From Bog-159 sp035541265 (GTDB lineage Bacteria; Acidobacteriota; Terriglobia; Bryobacterales; Bryobacteraceae): a stretch of DNA of 8,885 bases. The notes below the pieces were generated by a model that saw nothing but the letters and a program-made list of their open reading frames with translations, did not search any database and had not been told where the DNA came from. The position numbers and the translations under genes are program-made. How positions within the stretch are numbered: the stretch's first letter is position 1; the number at the start of each line of letters is the position of its first letter. Location: the NCBI GenBank assembly GCA_035541265.1, contig DATKNQ010000116.1, positions 1 through 8,885 on the forward strand, read 5' to 3'. Below, piece after piece: positions 1 to 6,327 of this stretch.

Positions 1-1140
1 CCGCAGCCGGTAGAGGAGGCGCGTATCTTTCGCGCGTATCAGCCAGACACCATCGGATTCATCACTTACTCGGAAGGGTCGAACGATGACGTGAACAAGT
101 TCGTGTGGAGCGCGCTCGGCTGGAATCCGGATCAGGATGTGACCGATATTCTGCGGCAGTACAGCCGGTATTTCATCGGCAATCGGTTCAGCGAAACGTT
201 TGCACAAGGCCTGCTCGGGCTCGAGCGCGACTGGCACGGACCACTCGCATCGAACACCGTCGTGAATGCGACGTTCGCGCAGTTTCAAGAGATGGAGCGC
301 ACGGCGCCGCCCGCGGTGTTGCGCAACTGGCGGTTCCAGCAGGCGCTCTATCGCGCGTATTACGATGCCTACACGCGGCGGCGGCTGCTCTATGAAACCG
401 GGCTCGAGAACGATGCTATGCGGAAGCTGCGCGAGACGCGCGACACGGCCGCGGCGGGCGCGATTCTGGACCGTGCGGCCAGCCATCCGGGCGAGCCAGA
501 GTGGCGCGCGCGGATCTTCGAATTGGCCGAGGCGCTGTTTCAGTCGATCGGCATGCAGTTGAGCGTGCCACGTTACAAGGCGATCGCGGTGGATCGCGGC
601 GCGAGTCTCGATACGCTGGATGTGCCGCTCAACGACAGGCTGTGGATCGAGCGGCAATTCGCCGAAGGGCATGCGATCGACCGGATCCTGAACTGGACCG
701 ATCCGGGGCCGGGCGGATTCTACGACGATCTCGGCGACCTGACGCATCAGCCGCACCTGGTGCGCGGCTCGACCAGCCTCGAATATCAGCCGCGTTGGCG
801 GCGCTCGTGGTGGACCTACGCCGAATCATACTACGATGAACCTTTGGAGATGCGCTACACGGGGCTCGATGCGGCGGCGCAGTATCGCATCCGCGTGGTG
901 TATGCGGGCGACAGCCCGGGGCGCAAGATCCGGCTGGTGGCGGGCGATGGGATTGAAGTGCATCCGCTGATGCGCAAGCCGCAGCCGGTGGCGCCGGTAG
1001 AGTTCGACATTCCGCGCGCGGCCACTGCTCGCGGTACGTTGGATCTGAAGTGGTATGGCGAAGCGGGCCGCGGCGGCGATGGCCGCGGCGGCGATGGCCG
1101 CGGCTGCGAAGTGTCGGAAGTCTGGTTAATCAGGAAATGA
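1..1140 (+). CDS. C-terminal part of a large glycoside-hydrolase-like protein (5' end outside window)
   Basis: The frame is open from the first base, so the GTG at 91 is an internal valine codon and not the start; 379 residues are visible. Near the beginning lies YSEGSNDDVNK (residues 23-33) followed by ALGWNPD (38-44) and YSRYFIG (54-60). This resembles the last part of a TIM-barrel carbohydrate-active enzyme, where the strand is followed by a helical segment (about 60-190). From about residue 240 the sequence becomes strand-rich and ends in CEVSEVWLIRK, like a C-terminal beta-sandwich. I recall similar large, probably exported proteins from Planctomycetes and Acidobacteria without a firm assigned activity. 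Catalytic residues cannot be named because the N-terminal part is missing. A 15-base tandem repeat adds GRGGD units just before the last strand. The stop codon overlaps the start of the aldolase (ATGA), which suggests a shared transcript and a role in sugar or sugar-acid breakdown. Coding status is sure; function is tentative. Confidence 0.8.
   Translation, partial: PQPVEEARIFRAYQPDTIGFITYSEGSNDDVNKFVWSALGWNPDQDVTDILRQYSRYFIGNRFSETFAQGLLGLERDWHGPLASNTVVNATFAQFQEMERTAPPAVLRNWRFQQALYRAYYDAYTRRRLLYETGLENDAMRKLRETRDTAAAGAILDRAASHPGEPEWRARIFELAEALFQSIGMQLSVPRYKAIAVDRGASLDTLDVPLNDRLWIERQFAEGHAIDRILNWTDPGPGGFYDDLGDLTHQPHLVRGSTSLEYQPRWRRSWWTYAESYYDEPLEMRYTGLDAAAQYRIRVVYAGDSPGRKIRLVAGDGIEVHPLMRKPQPVAPVEFDIPRAATARGTLDLKWYGEAGRGGDGRGGDGRGCEVSEVWLIRK
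1066..1104 (+). repeat. 15-base in-frame tandem repeat (2.6 copies)
   Basis: Unit GGCCGCGGCGGCGAT occurs twice perfectly (1066-1080 and 1081-1095) and is followed by nine matching bases of a third copy (1096-1104). Because the unit is a multiple of three, it adds GRGGD pentapeptides to the C-terminus of the upstream protein without shifting frame. It sits in what looks like a loop before the last beta strand. Confidence 0.9.
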
Positions 1141-1934
1141 CGACAACTTGGGAAAATCCCGTTAAGAAGCGCTTGCACGAGGGCCAGCCGGTGGTGGCGG
1201 CGACGATCACGGTGGCGAATCCGGATGTGGCGGCGCATTGCGCGACGCTGGGCTTCGACTTCCTGTGGGTGGAGATGGAGCACTCGCCGATCACGCTCGA
1301 GACCCTGCGCAACATGGTGCTGGCGACGCGCGGCCTGCCGGCGGCCACGTTCGCGCGGGTGCCGGTGAATGAACTTTGGACGGCAAAGCGGGTGCTCGAC
1401 GCGGGCGTGAGCGGCGTGATGTTTCCGTTCACCAGCACGCCGGAACTGGCGGCGCAGGCCGCGGCGGCATGCCGCTATCCGCCCGCGGGACGGCGCGGAT
1501 CGGGTCCGGTGCTGGCGCGCACCACGTGGCCGGCGGGCGAGGCGGGCTATCACGATTCGGCGGATGAGAATGTGATGGTGATCATCATCATCGAGGAAGC
1601 GCGCGCGGTGGAGCGCATTGATGAGATTGCCGCCACGCCGGGCGTGGATGTGCTGTTCATCGGCACCAACGACTTGTCGTTTTCGCTGGGGCTGCGCGGG
1701 AATCAGAATCATCCGCTGCTGGACGGGGCGATCGCCAAAGTTGTGGCGGCGGGCAAGCAGCACGGCAAGTTTCTGGGCCGGCCGGCGGGGTCGCCCGAGA
1801 TCGCCGCGCGCTACCGGGAGATGGGCTTTTTGCTGTTCCAGGGGCCGACCGATCTGGGGCTGATGGGGGCTGGCGCGCGGAGTTATCTGGAGCCGTTCGC
1901 GAAGGCGGCCGGATCGAAGCAGGCGCTTTACTGA
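1137..1934 (+). CDS. HpcH/HpaI-family aldolase (2-dehydro-3-deoxyglucarate / 4-hydroxy-2-oxoheptanedioate aldolase type)
   Basis: 265 residues, the normal family length (about 250-270). Members are metal-dependent class II aldolases that cleave 2-keto-4-hydroxy acids to pyruvate plus an aldehyde in the cytoplasm, in sugar-acid or aromatic catabolism. Visible family landmarks are MEHSP with the catalytic His49, ARVP with Arg74 (pyruvate binding), RYPPAGRRG (113-121), Glu153 after the IIII run and Asp179 in GTNDL (the two metal ligands); their spacing matches E. coli HpaI/GarL as I remember it. The DGEHAP, QIE and GPADL motifs of those enzymes read EMEHSP, IIE and GTNDL here, so the substrate may differ and I give no gene symbol. 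The ATG at 1137 is chosen because the family N-terminus begins there and it overlaps the previous stop by four bases; only a very close AGGA precedes it, so translation probably depends on coupling. A longer in-frame start at 1050 would lie inside the upstream gene. The 3' end overlaps the convergent gene by seven bases. Confidence 0.9.
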   Translation: MTTTWENPVKKRLHEGQPVVAATITVANPDVAAHCATLGFDFLWVEMEHSPITLETLRNMVLATRGLPAATFARVPVNELWTAKRVLDAGVSGVMFPFTSTPELAAQAAAACRYPPAGRRGSGPVLARTTWPAGEAGYHDSADENVMVIIIIEEARAVERIDEIAATPGVDVLFIGTNDLSFSLGLRGNQNHPLLDGAIAKVVAAGKQHGKFLGRPAGSPEIAARYREMGFLLFQGPTDLGLMGAGARSYLEPFAKAAGSKQALY

Positions 1935-2524
1935 GCTGTTGGTGAAAGTCCGGAGCGCGCCCTAGCCGCGACGATCGCCGCGGCCATCGCGACTTTGTGA
2001 TCCTGGCCCCAGGGCGGCCCGATAGATCTCCTGAGCTGGCGGAAGTAGGCATCGAGGTCCGCGATGCGCAACGCCGCGCTCGCTGCATCAAACACCTTCT
2101 TCGCGTCGTACCAGTGGACCGCCCAACCGCGCGCTTCGGTCGCGGCGGCTAGCGCCCTGCGGTACATCACCCAGTCGGCGACGTTCTGCGCCCGGTAGTC
2201 CTTGATCCGCTCGGCAATGGTTGGCGGCAGCTCCGGGCACTGGCGAAGAGCGACGCCGAGGATGCGCCCGGGCACCGTCATCGCGACGGCGTCCAGGCCG
2301 AGCTTCGCGTGCCGTTCCGCCGACACCCGCACGCGCTCCACCAGCGCCACCGCCGCATCGAGCGGAAGCGCCTGCCCTTCGCTGTGATGCGGAATCTTCG
2401 GCAGGTCCTCGTCCACCAGTTCGACGCGGCGCCGGTCGAGGAGCGTCCCGTCGCCCGCGACCGTCACCAGCACCGCCCAACCGCCGTGATCCGATATCCC
2501 GATGATCCCTTCATCCCTCGACAT
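1928..2524 (-). CDS. Conserved-looking protein of unknown function, possible RNase H-like fold
   Basis: 198 residues, soluble, with no signal peptide or membrane segment. I do not recognise a named family, although its motifs look like those of a small actinobacterial/acidobacterial hypothetical family I have seen. In order they are GISDHGGWAVLVTVAG (9-24), DRRRVELVDEDLP (30-42), PHHSEGQ (45-51), a helical part with VALVERV (59-65), YRAQNVADWVMYR (110-122), HWYDAKKVF (137-145) and GPPWGQDHKVAMAAA (169-183). The N-terminal strand-turn-strand ending in a D-R-R-R strand, the WYD strand and the late QDH helix could be an RNase H-like arrangement with Asp12, Asp140 and Asp175, but that is inference only. 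The ATG at 2524 is chosen because a strong GGAGGA site lies six bases upstream and the GISDHGG block begins right after it. The frame is open for 64 codons further upstream. Its stop overlaps the end of the aldolase. Confidence 0.8.
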   Translation of the reverse strand: MSRDEGIIGISDHGGWAVLVTVAGDGTLLDRRRVELVDEDLPKIPHHSEGQALPLDAAVALVERVRVSAERHAKLGLDAVAMTVPGRILGVALRQCPELPPTIAERIKDYRAQNVADWVMYRRALAAATEARGWAVHWYDAKKVFDAASAALRIADLDAYFRQLRRSIGPPWGQDHKVAMAAAIVAARARSGLSPTAQ

Positions 2525-2845
2525 GATGTTTCCTCCGGCGCGCGTGCTCTGCGTGATTTCATCCACCAAGCCGAGCCAGATGTTGCGGTATCGAGGCGCG
2601 AGCATCTCACCCACCAATCTCTCGAGGTCGCCTGAGTAGAAGTCCGCGCTCTCCCGCGTGGACGGCAGTTCTCTATTTGTTATCAGGAACAGCGTATCTT
2701 CGCCCCTGTCATCGAGTCAACCTGCGCAACCGGGTCCGGATCCAACTGCCCTGTGGTTTGTTCACTTCGTCCGCACCTTTTGGTTTGATCCGGGACTTGC
2801 GCCGCACCATTGTTCACCTCCATAATCGGCAGGAGACTTCTCAAC
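2525..2845. other. Divergent intergenic region between the unknown protein and adenylate kinase
   Basis: This 321-base stretch separates two divergently transcribed genes and should hold both promoters. Its left part (2525-2716) is open on the minus strand in frame with the unknown protein and reads like coding sequence. On the plus strand an AGGAG at 2831-2835 lies ten bases before the adenylate kinase ATG and is its likely ribosome binding site. I see no convincing sigma-70 hexamer pair, terminator or RNA gene. Confidence 0.5.
2531..2536 (-). promoter_or_regulatory. Ribosome binding site deciding the start at 2524
   Basis: Read on the minus strand, GGAGGA is followed by six bases (AACATC) and then ATG. 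This favours the start at 2524 over the in-frame GTG at 2617, which has no comparable site. Confidence 0.75.
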
Positions 2846-3499
2846 ATGCACAAGTACATCATCATGGGCGTACAGGGATGTGGAAAGGGCACTCAGGCCA
2901 GATTGCTCAAGGAGGCGTTCGACCTAGTCCACATCAGCGTCGGCGACATTTTCCGCTGGAACATCCAGAGCCACACGAAGCTGGGCGCGCGCGTCAAACG
3001 AACGATGGCCGATGGGCAGTTGGTGTCAGACGACATCGTGGAAGAAGTGATCAAACAACGGCTGGACCAGCACGACTGGAATTACGGTTTCATCCTGGAC
3101 GGCTTCCCTCGGAACTCCCGGCAGGCCGAGTTCTTTCTCGAAAGCTACGACATCGACGCCGTACTGCTGATCGATGTACCGGATGCGGTCGTTCAGGAGC
3201 GCATCCTCAACCGGCGGCTCTGCTCCAAATGCGGCCTGGACTATAACCTGATTCTCCACCGCCCTGCGGTAGCGAATACCTGCGATATCTGCGGCGGAAT
3301 GCTAATGTCCCGTGCTGACGACACACCCGAAGCCTTACAGGCGCGGCTCGCGGATTACCACGCCAAGACCCAGCCCATCCTGGACCTGTTCCGTCGCAAG
3401 GAGCTTGTGGTCGTCGTGGATGGCGTCCATCCCGCCGCAGAGGTGCACCAGAATCTGCGCCGCCAGCTAACAAGCAGGGCCCAGGCCGCCACCACCTGA
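2846..3499 (+). CDS. adk: Adenylate kinase, zinc-LID type
   Basis: 217 residues. The enzyme interconverts ATP + AMP and two ADP in the cytoplasm, balancing adenine nucleotides. The P-loop is GVQGCGKGTQ (8-17), followed by the AMP-site segment SVGDIFR with Arg37, DGFPRN (85-90, Arg89), RRLCSKCG at the LID entry (Arg123/124), SRADD (Arg156, Asp158, Asp159) and Arg167. These positions match E. coli Adk numbering closely. The LID carries Cys126, Cys129, Cys146 and Cys149, the four-cysteine zinc site seen in many bacterial enzymes of the long type. Oddity: the usual GxPGxGKGT loop has Gln in place of Pro. The ATG at 2846 is preferred over the one at 2810 because MHKYII leads directly into the P-loop and AGGAG precedes it. 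The gene stands alone, not with secY/ribosomal genes, so it could be a second copy or a related nucleoside monophosphate kinase. Confidence 0.92.
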   Translation: MHKYIIMGVQGCGKGTQARLLKEAFDLVHISVGDIFRWNIQSHTKLGARVKRTMADGQLVSDDIVEEVIKQRLDQHDWNYGFILDGFPRNSRQAEFFLESYDIDAVLLIDVPDAVVQERILNRRLCSKCGLDYNLILHRPAVANTCDICGGMLMSRADDTPEALQARLADYHAKTQPILDLFRRKELVVVVDGVHPAAEVHQNLRRQLTSRAQAATT

Positions 3500-3767
3500 G
3501 CGCGCCGCCTTCACAGCAAACTGCATATTTCCCACATGGGGGCGCTCGCCCTGTCCACTGCAGCGGCGCGGCTTACAATCTCCGGCAACAGCGCTTGCGA
3601 GATGGACCTGCCAGGTCGATTGAGACCCTATCCGCGGCGTGTTCTGCAAATTCCGAGTAGATGGTCGCCGCGTGAGACCGGCGTAGGGACCGCAGTGGCG
3701 AGCGGCAAAGTCCCGATCCACGCTGTTGGTAATCGCCCCAAGCCGCCTGGCGCGTCACCAGCCAAGT
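3500..3767. other. Non-coding stretch, no recognised feature
   Basis: After the adenylate kinase stop, 268 bases hold only short open frames without family motifs or ribosome binding sites. The minus-strand frame of the neighbouring pseudogene runs on into it only because of a frameshift. No hairpin followed by a T-run was found for terminating adk. Together with the pseudogene this makes about 600 bases without an intact gene, probably a decayed region. Confidence 0.5.
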
Positions 3768-4079
3768 TCAACGGCTGACAGGGATACGCAGGATGGTGCG
3801 CAGTTTCTCGGGCGCCACGCGGCGCGGATTCGGATAGGTAGATCTCGTGATGCAGGCCGTCGAAGTGATAACCCTGGCCGGCCGCGAAGCTTTTCATTTG
3901 ACCGATGCTCGCGGGCTCGCAGTCGTAGGGGCCGACGTGCAGCATCTGGACGCAGAGTTTCTCGTGGAGCGGTAGAGATCCAGCTTCATGGCCACAGCGT
4001 AGAGGGATTCCGGGATCGAGGACTGGAAACGGTGCCCGGCCTGCGGCTCACTCAGCGACAGGCCGGAATGCAGTGGCTT
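3768..4079 (-). pseudogene. Decayed GyrI-like effector-binding domain protein (C-terminal remnant, two frameshifts)
   Basis: Three minus-strand segments join into one recognisable domain. Segment A (about 4079-3972) reads ...IPESLYAVAMKLDLY. Segment B (3969-3832) reads LHEKLCVQMLHVGPYD and later GYHFDGLHHEIYLS. Segment C (3830-3768) reads NPRRVAPEKLRTILRIPVSR then stop. LHVGPYDxE, HHEIYLS and PRRVAPEKLRTILR are hallmark ends of the GyrI-like small-molecule binding family (about 200 residues when whole; often multidrug or effector sensing). Segments A and C share one frame while B is shifted, so a one-base loss near 3970 and a one-base gain at 3831 compensate each other. Frame A alone meets a TGA inside segment B. 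The N-terminal half is missing because rpoD ends at 4101. Only about 100 residues remain, and no start codon with a ribosome site is visible. Sequencing error at both points is possible, but neither lies in a homopolymer run. Confidence 0.8.
4036..4066. repeat. 8-base inverted repeat downstream of rpoD
   Basis: CCGGCCTG (4036-4043) and CAGGCCGG (4059-4066) form a perfect 8-base stem with a 15-base loop, about 35 bases beyond the rpoD stop codon. There is no T-run on either strand, so it is not a classical intrinsic terminator. It might still stabilise the rpoD transcript end or simply be a chance GC-rich match inside the pseudogene. Confidence 0.4.
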
Positions 4080-4100
4080 GAAAGAATCTGGACCGGCCGA

Positions 4101-5630
4101 TTAGCGGGCGGCCATGAGGGCGCGCAGCCGACGGGCGCGCTCGGGGGCGCGCAACTGGCGCAGGGCTTTGGCCTCGATCTGGCGGATTCGCTCGCGGGTG
4201 ACGTCGAATTCCTGGCCGATCTCTTCCAGCGTGTGTTCGCGCTCGCAGCCGATGCCGAAGCGCAGCCGGATGACCTTCTCTTCCTTTGGAGACAGGGTCT
4301 TCAGGATGCCGGCGGTTTCGTCGCGGACGTTGGTCTCGATGACGGCGTCCACGGGGGAGCCGACCCAGCGGTCTTCGATCAGGTCGCCCAGGGCGGACTC
4401 GCCATCGCGGCCGACGGGGGTTTCCAGCGAAACCGGGTCGCGAGAGATGGTCTTCAGCTTCTGGACTTTTTCGACCGGAATGTCCATTCGGCGGCCAATT
4501 TCGTCATTTGTAGGAGTTCGTCCAAGTTCCTTTTCGAGCTCGCGGGAAGCGCGCAGGAACTTGTTCATACTCTCGTTCATGTGGACCGGGATACGGATGG
4601 TCCGCGACTGGTCGGCGATGGCCCGTGTGATGGCTTGGCGGATCCACCAAGTGGCGTAAGTAGAGAACTTATAGCCGCGCCGGTATTCGAATTTGTCGGC
4701 CGCGCGCATCAGGCCGATGTTGCCTTCCTGGATCAGGTCCAGCAGGTGCAAGCCGCGGTTGACATACTTCTTGGCAACCGAGACAACCAGGCGGAGGTTA
4801 GCCTCCACCAGATCCTTTTTGGCGCGCTCGGCTTCCGCTTCGCCGTGACGGATCACGGTCAAGGTGTGCTTAAGATCGACAAGTGTAGCACCAGCGAGTG
4901 TTTCGCGTTTGCGGATTTCCTTTTTGAGGTCCTTCAGGCGCATCTGCAATTGCGGCTGGCCGGGCTTGGCCTCGATCTTTTTCGTTTCGCGATCGAGCTG
5001 GCTGAGTTCTTCGACGACCCGCTCGATTTCCTTGGAAAACTCTTTCCACTTCGAGGAACGGAACGGAATAGCCCGAATCGCCTGAGAAACCTGGACTTTC
5101 GTGCGGTTCAGGCGGTTGCACCAGCGCTTGCGCTGGCGCTTCATGGTTACCGGTACTGCGTCGAGCTTGACGGTGACCTGTTGGAGCTTGCGGTAGACGG
5201 CAATCAGATCGGTGAACAACTTCAGCAAATCAGCGCGCTTCTTGAGATCCGCAGGCGTGCCTTCCTCGACATCGCCAACATCCACGACGTTGTCGATTTC
5301 GTCGGCACCCTTCCGCAACTGCTCGGCGAGCTCGACCACCACGCCTTGCACCAGGGCCGAGCGGCTGATGGCCTTTTGCATGCGCAGCTTGCCGCGCTCC
5401 ATGCGCCGGGCCAAGTCCACTTCACCCTCGCGAGTCAGAAGCGGAACTGCGCCCATTTCACGGAGATACACGCGTACCGGATCATCCGTGTAGATGGATT
5501 CTTCCACCGGTGGCGGATGCAGGAGATCGGCGTCATGCCCCGCCTCGGGGTCGAAGAATTTGGCATCTTCTTCGAAATTGAGGCCAAGACTGGGACTCTC
5601 TGCTAGAAACTGATCTTCGAAATGATCCAC
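4101..5630 (-). CDS. rpoD: RNA polymerase primary sigma factor (sigma-70, RpoD/SigA)
   Basis: 509 residues. It directs RNA polymerase to housekeeping promoters. An acidic N-terminal tail of about 47 residues is followed by region 1.2 (48-82, DDPVRVYLREMG...LLTREGE) and a long, charged, helical non-conserved insert (about 83-265). Region 2 (270-340) contains NLRLVVSVAKKY, DLIQEGNIGL and the -10 recognition part YKFSTYATWWIRQAITRAI. Region 3 spans about 345-425, and region 4 (445-500) has the -35 binding helix-turn-helix in TLEEIGQEFDVTRERIRQIE. A full region 1.1 is not evident. I chose GTG at 5630 because the consensus ribosome site GGAGGTGA (5639-5646) lies upstream of it; the in-frame GTG at 5642 overlaps that site and would have no spacer. 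No dnaG or rpsU adjoins it, unlike the classical macromolecular synthesis operon. nrdR lies upstream on the same strand across a 235-base gap that probably holds rpoD's own promoter. Confidence 0.96.
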   Translation of the reverse strand: MDHFEDQFLAESPSLGLNFEEDAKFFDPEAGHDADLLHPPPVEESIYTDDPVRVYLREMGAVPLLTREGEVDLARRMERGKLRMQKAISRSALVQGVVVELAEQLRKGADEIDNVVDVGDVEEGTPADLKKRADLLKLFTDLIAVYRKLQQVTVKLDAVPVTMKRQRKRWCNRLNRTKVQVSQAIRAIPFRSSKWKEFSKEIERVVEELSQLDRETKKIEAKPGQPQLQMRLKDLKKEIRKRETLAGATLVDLKHTLTVIRHGEAEAERAKKDLVEANLRLVVSVAKKYVNRGLHLLDLIQEGNIGLMRAADKFEYRRGYKFSTYATWWIRQAITRAIADQSRTIRIPVHMNESMNKFLRASRELEKELGRTPTNDEIGRRMDIPVEKVQKLKTISRDPVSLETPVGRDGESALGDLIEDRWVGSPVDAVIETNVRDETAGILKTLSPKEEKVIRLRFGIGCEREHTLEEIGQEFDVTRERIRQIEAKALRQLRAPERARRLRALMAAR

Positions 5631-5638
5631 CGTTCGAC

Positions 5639-5646
5639 TCACCTCC
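5639..5646 (-). promoter_or_regulatory. Consensus Shine-Dalgarno site of rpoD
   Basis: On the minus strand GGAGGTGA is fully complementary to the usual 16S rRNA tail. It ends eight bases before GTG at 5630 (eleven from the GGAGG core). The alternative GTG at 5642 is made of bases belonging to this site, so the shorter reading is favoured. Confidence 0.7.
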
Positions 5647-5772
5647 CCCTATCGACGAACAACCATACGCAACCTATCCAGCTGATTCGATTTCTGGGGC
5701 AACTGAAAAGCTTCGGACTTCCTGTCGGTTCAACCAAAAGGCGAGAGGGAACTCCGCCAAAGGGACATCGAC

Positions 5773-5786
5773 TGATGATATCATCA
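5773..5786. promoter_or_regulatory. Perfect 14-base palindrome upstream of rpoD
   Basis: TGATGATATCATCA equals its own reverse complement. It lies in the gap between nrdR and rpoD, about 145 bases upstream of the rpoD start. Size and symmetry suit a dimeric repressor or activator site, but I cannot match it to a known regulator. Confidence 0.45.
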
Positions 5787-5808
5787 TTCGCCAGGAAAGT
5801 TAAGTCCT

Positions 5809-5820
5809 ATCTTTAAAGAT
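5809..5820. promoter_or_regulatory. Perfect 12-base palindrome upstream of rpoD
   Basis: ATCTTTAAAGAT equals its own reverse complement. Its centre is 35 bases from the centre of the other palindrome in the same gap. It lies in an AT-rich patch that stands out from the surrounding GC-rich DNA, so it could also be part of a promoter core. Confidence 0.4.
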
Positions 5821-5865
5821 GTTTCAGAAGCGTTTTGGTTACAGCCTATTCCGCCCCGGAAAAGC

Positions 5866-6327
5866 CTACGGTATCTTATGCCGCATCAGGTTCTTCAGCT
5901 CATTGAAGAACGCCTCTTCGTCCTGAAAGTCGCGGTAAACAGAAGCGAATCTTACGTAGGCAATCTTATCGAGGTCGCGGAGGGCATCCATGAGCATTTC
6001 TCCTATTTCGATAGTAGAGATCTCCCGATCGGCGGAATCGGTGACCTTCGCCTCTACCTGGTTGACCAGTTCGGCCAGGCGGCCCATGCTGACAGGCCGT
6101 TTCTCGCAGGCCTTGAGCAGGCCGGCCAGGACTTTCTGGCGCTCGAACTTCTCACGGCGGCCATCCTTTTTGATGACCATGTAGGGCACTTCGTCGATGC
6201 GCTCGTAGGTAGTGAATCGCCGCTCACAGGCGAGGCATTGGCGGCGGCGGCGAATGGCATCGCCTTCGCGGCTTTCCCGCGAATCCACCACCTTGTCCTC
6301 TATATGATTGCAGAACGGACACTTCAT
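5866..6327 (-). CDS. nrdR: Transcriptional repressor NrdR
   Basis: 153 residues, typical for the family (about 150-160). NrdR senses ATP/dATP and represses ribonucleotide reductase genes. The N-terminal zinc ribbon is MKCPFC (Cys3, Cys6) with Cys31 and Cys34 in CLACERRFTTYER, including the basic RRRRQC run that contacts DNA. An ATP-cone domain follows (about 49-139), with VIKKDGRREKFERQK at its start and VRFASVYRDFQD near its end. The ATG at 6327 is set by the family start MKCPFC and by GGAGG (6335-6339) seven bases upstream; the longer reading to 6366 only adds sequence overlapping the upstream gene. The start overlaps the stop of the flippase-like gene by four bases (ATGA), so the two are probably co-translated. 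Its binding boxes would be expected at nrd genes outside the window; I see none clearly here. Confidence 0.96.
   Translation of the reverse strand: MKCPFCNHIEDKVVDSRESREGDAIRRRRQCLACERRFTTYERIDEVPYMVIKKDGRREKFERQKVLAGLLKACEKRPVSMGRLAELVNQVEAKVTDSADREISTIEIGEMLMDALRDLDKIAYVRFASVYRDFQDEEAFFNELKNLMRHKIP

Noticed and set aside
1050..1136. Upstream in-frame start for the aldolase
   Set aside because: It would add arginine-rich sequence encoded by the tandem repeat inside the preceding gene; the family N-terminus fits ATG at 1137.
855..1763. 302-codon minus-strand open frame opposite the first two genes
   Set aside because: Composition is arginine/histidine-rich and repetitive, and it is antisense to the well-supported aldolase.
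2785..2813. TTGATC-N17-CATTGT as a sigma-70 promoter for adk
   Set aside because: Spacing is right, but the -10 element is poor (CATTGT) and one weak match in 300 bases is expected by chance.
4036..4066. Intrinsic terminator for rpoD
   Set aside because: The stem is good but there is no T-run on either strand, so it is kept only as an inverted repeat.
3726..5606. 626-codon open frame on the plus strand opposite rpoD
   Set aside because: It lies antisense to a certain rpoD and has no family motif. Its length follows from the codon bias of the real gene.
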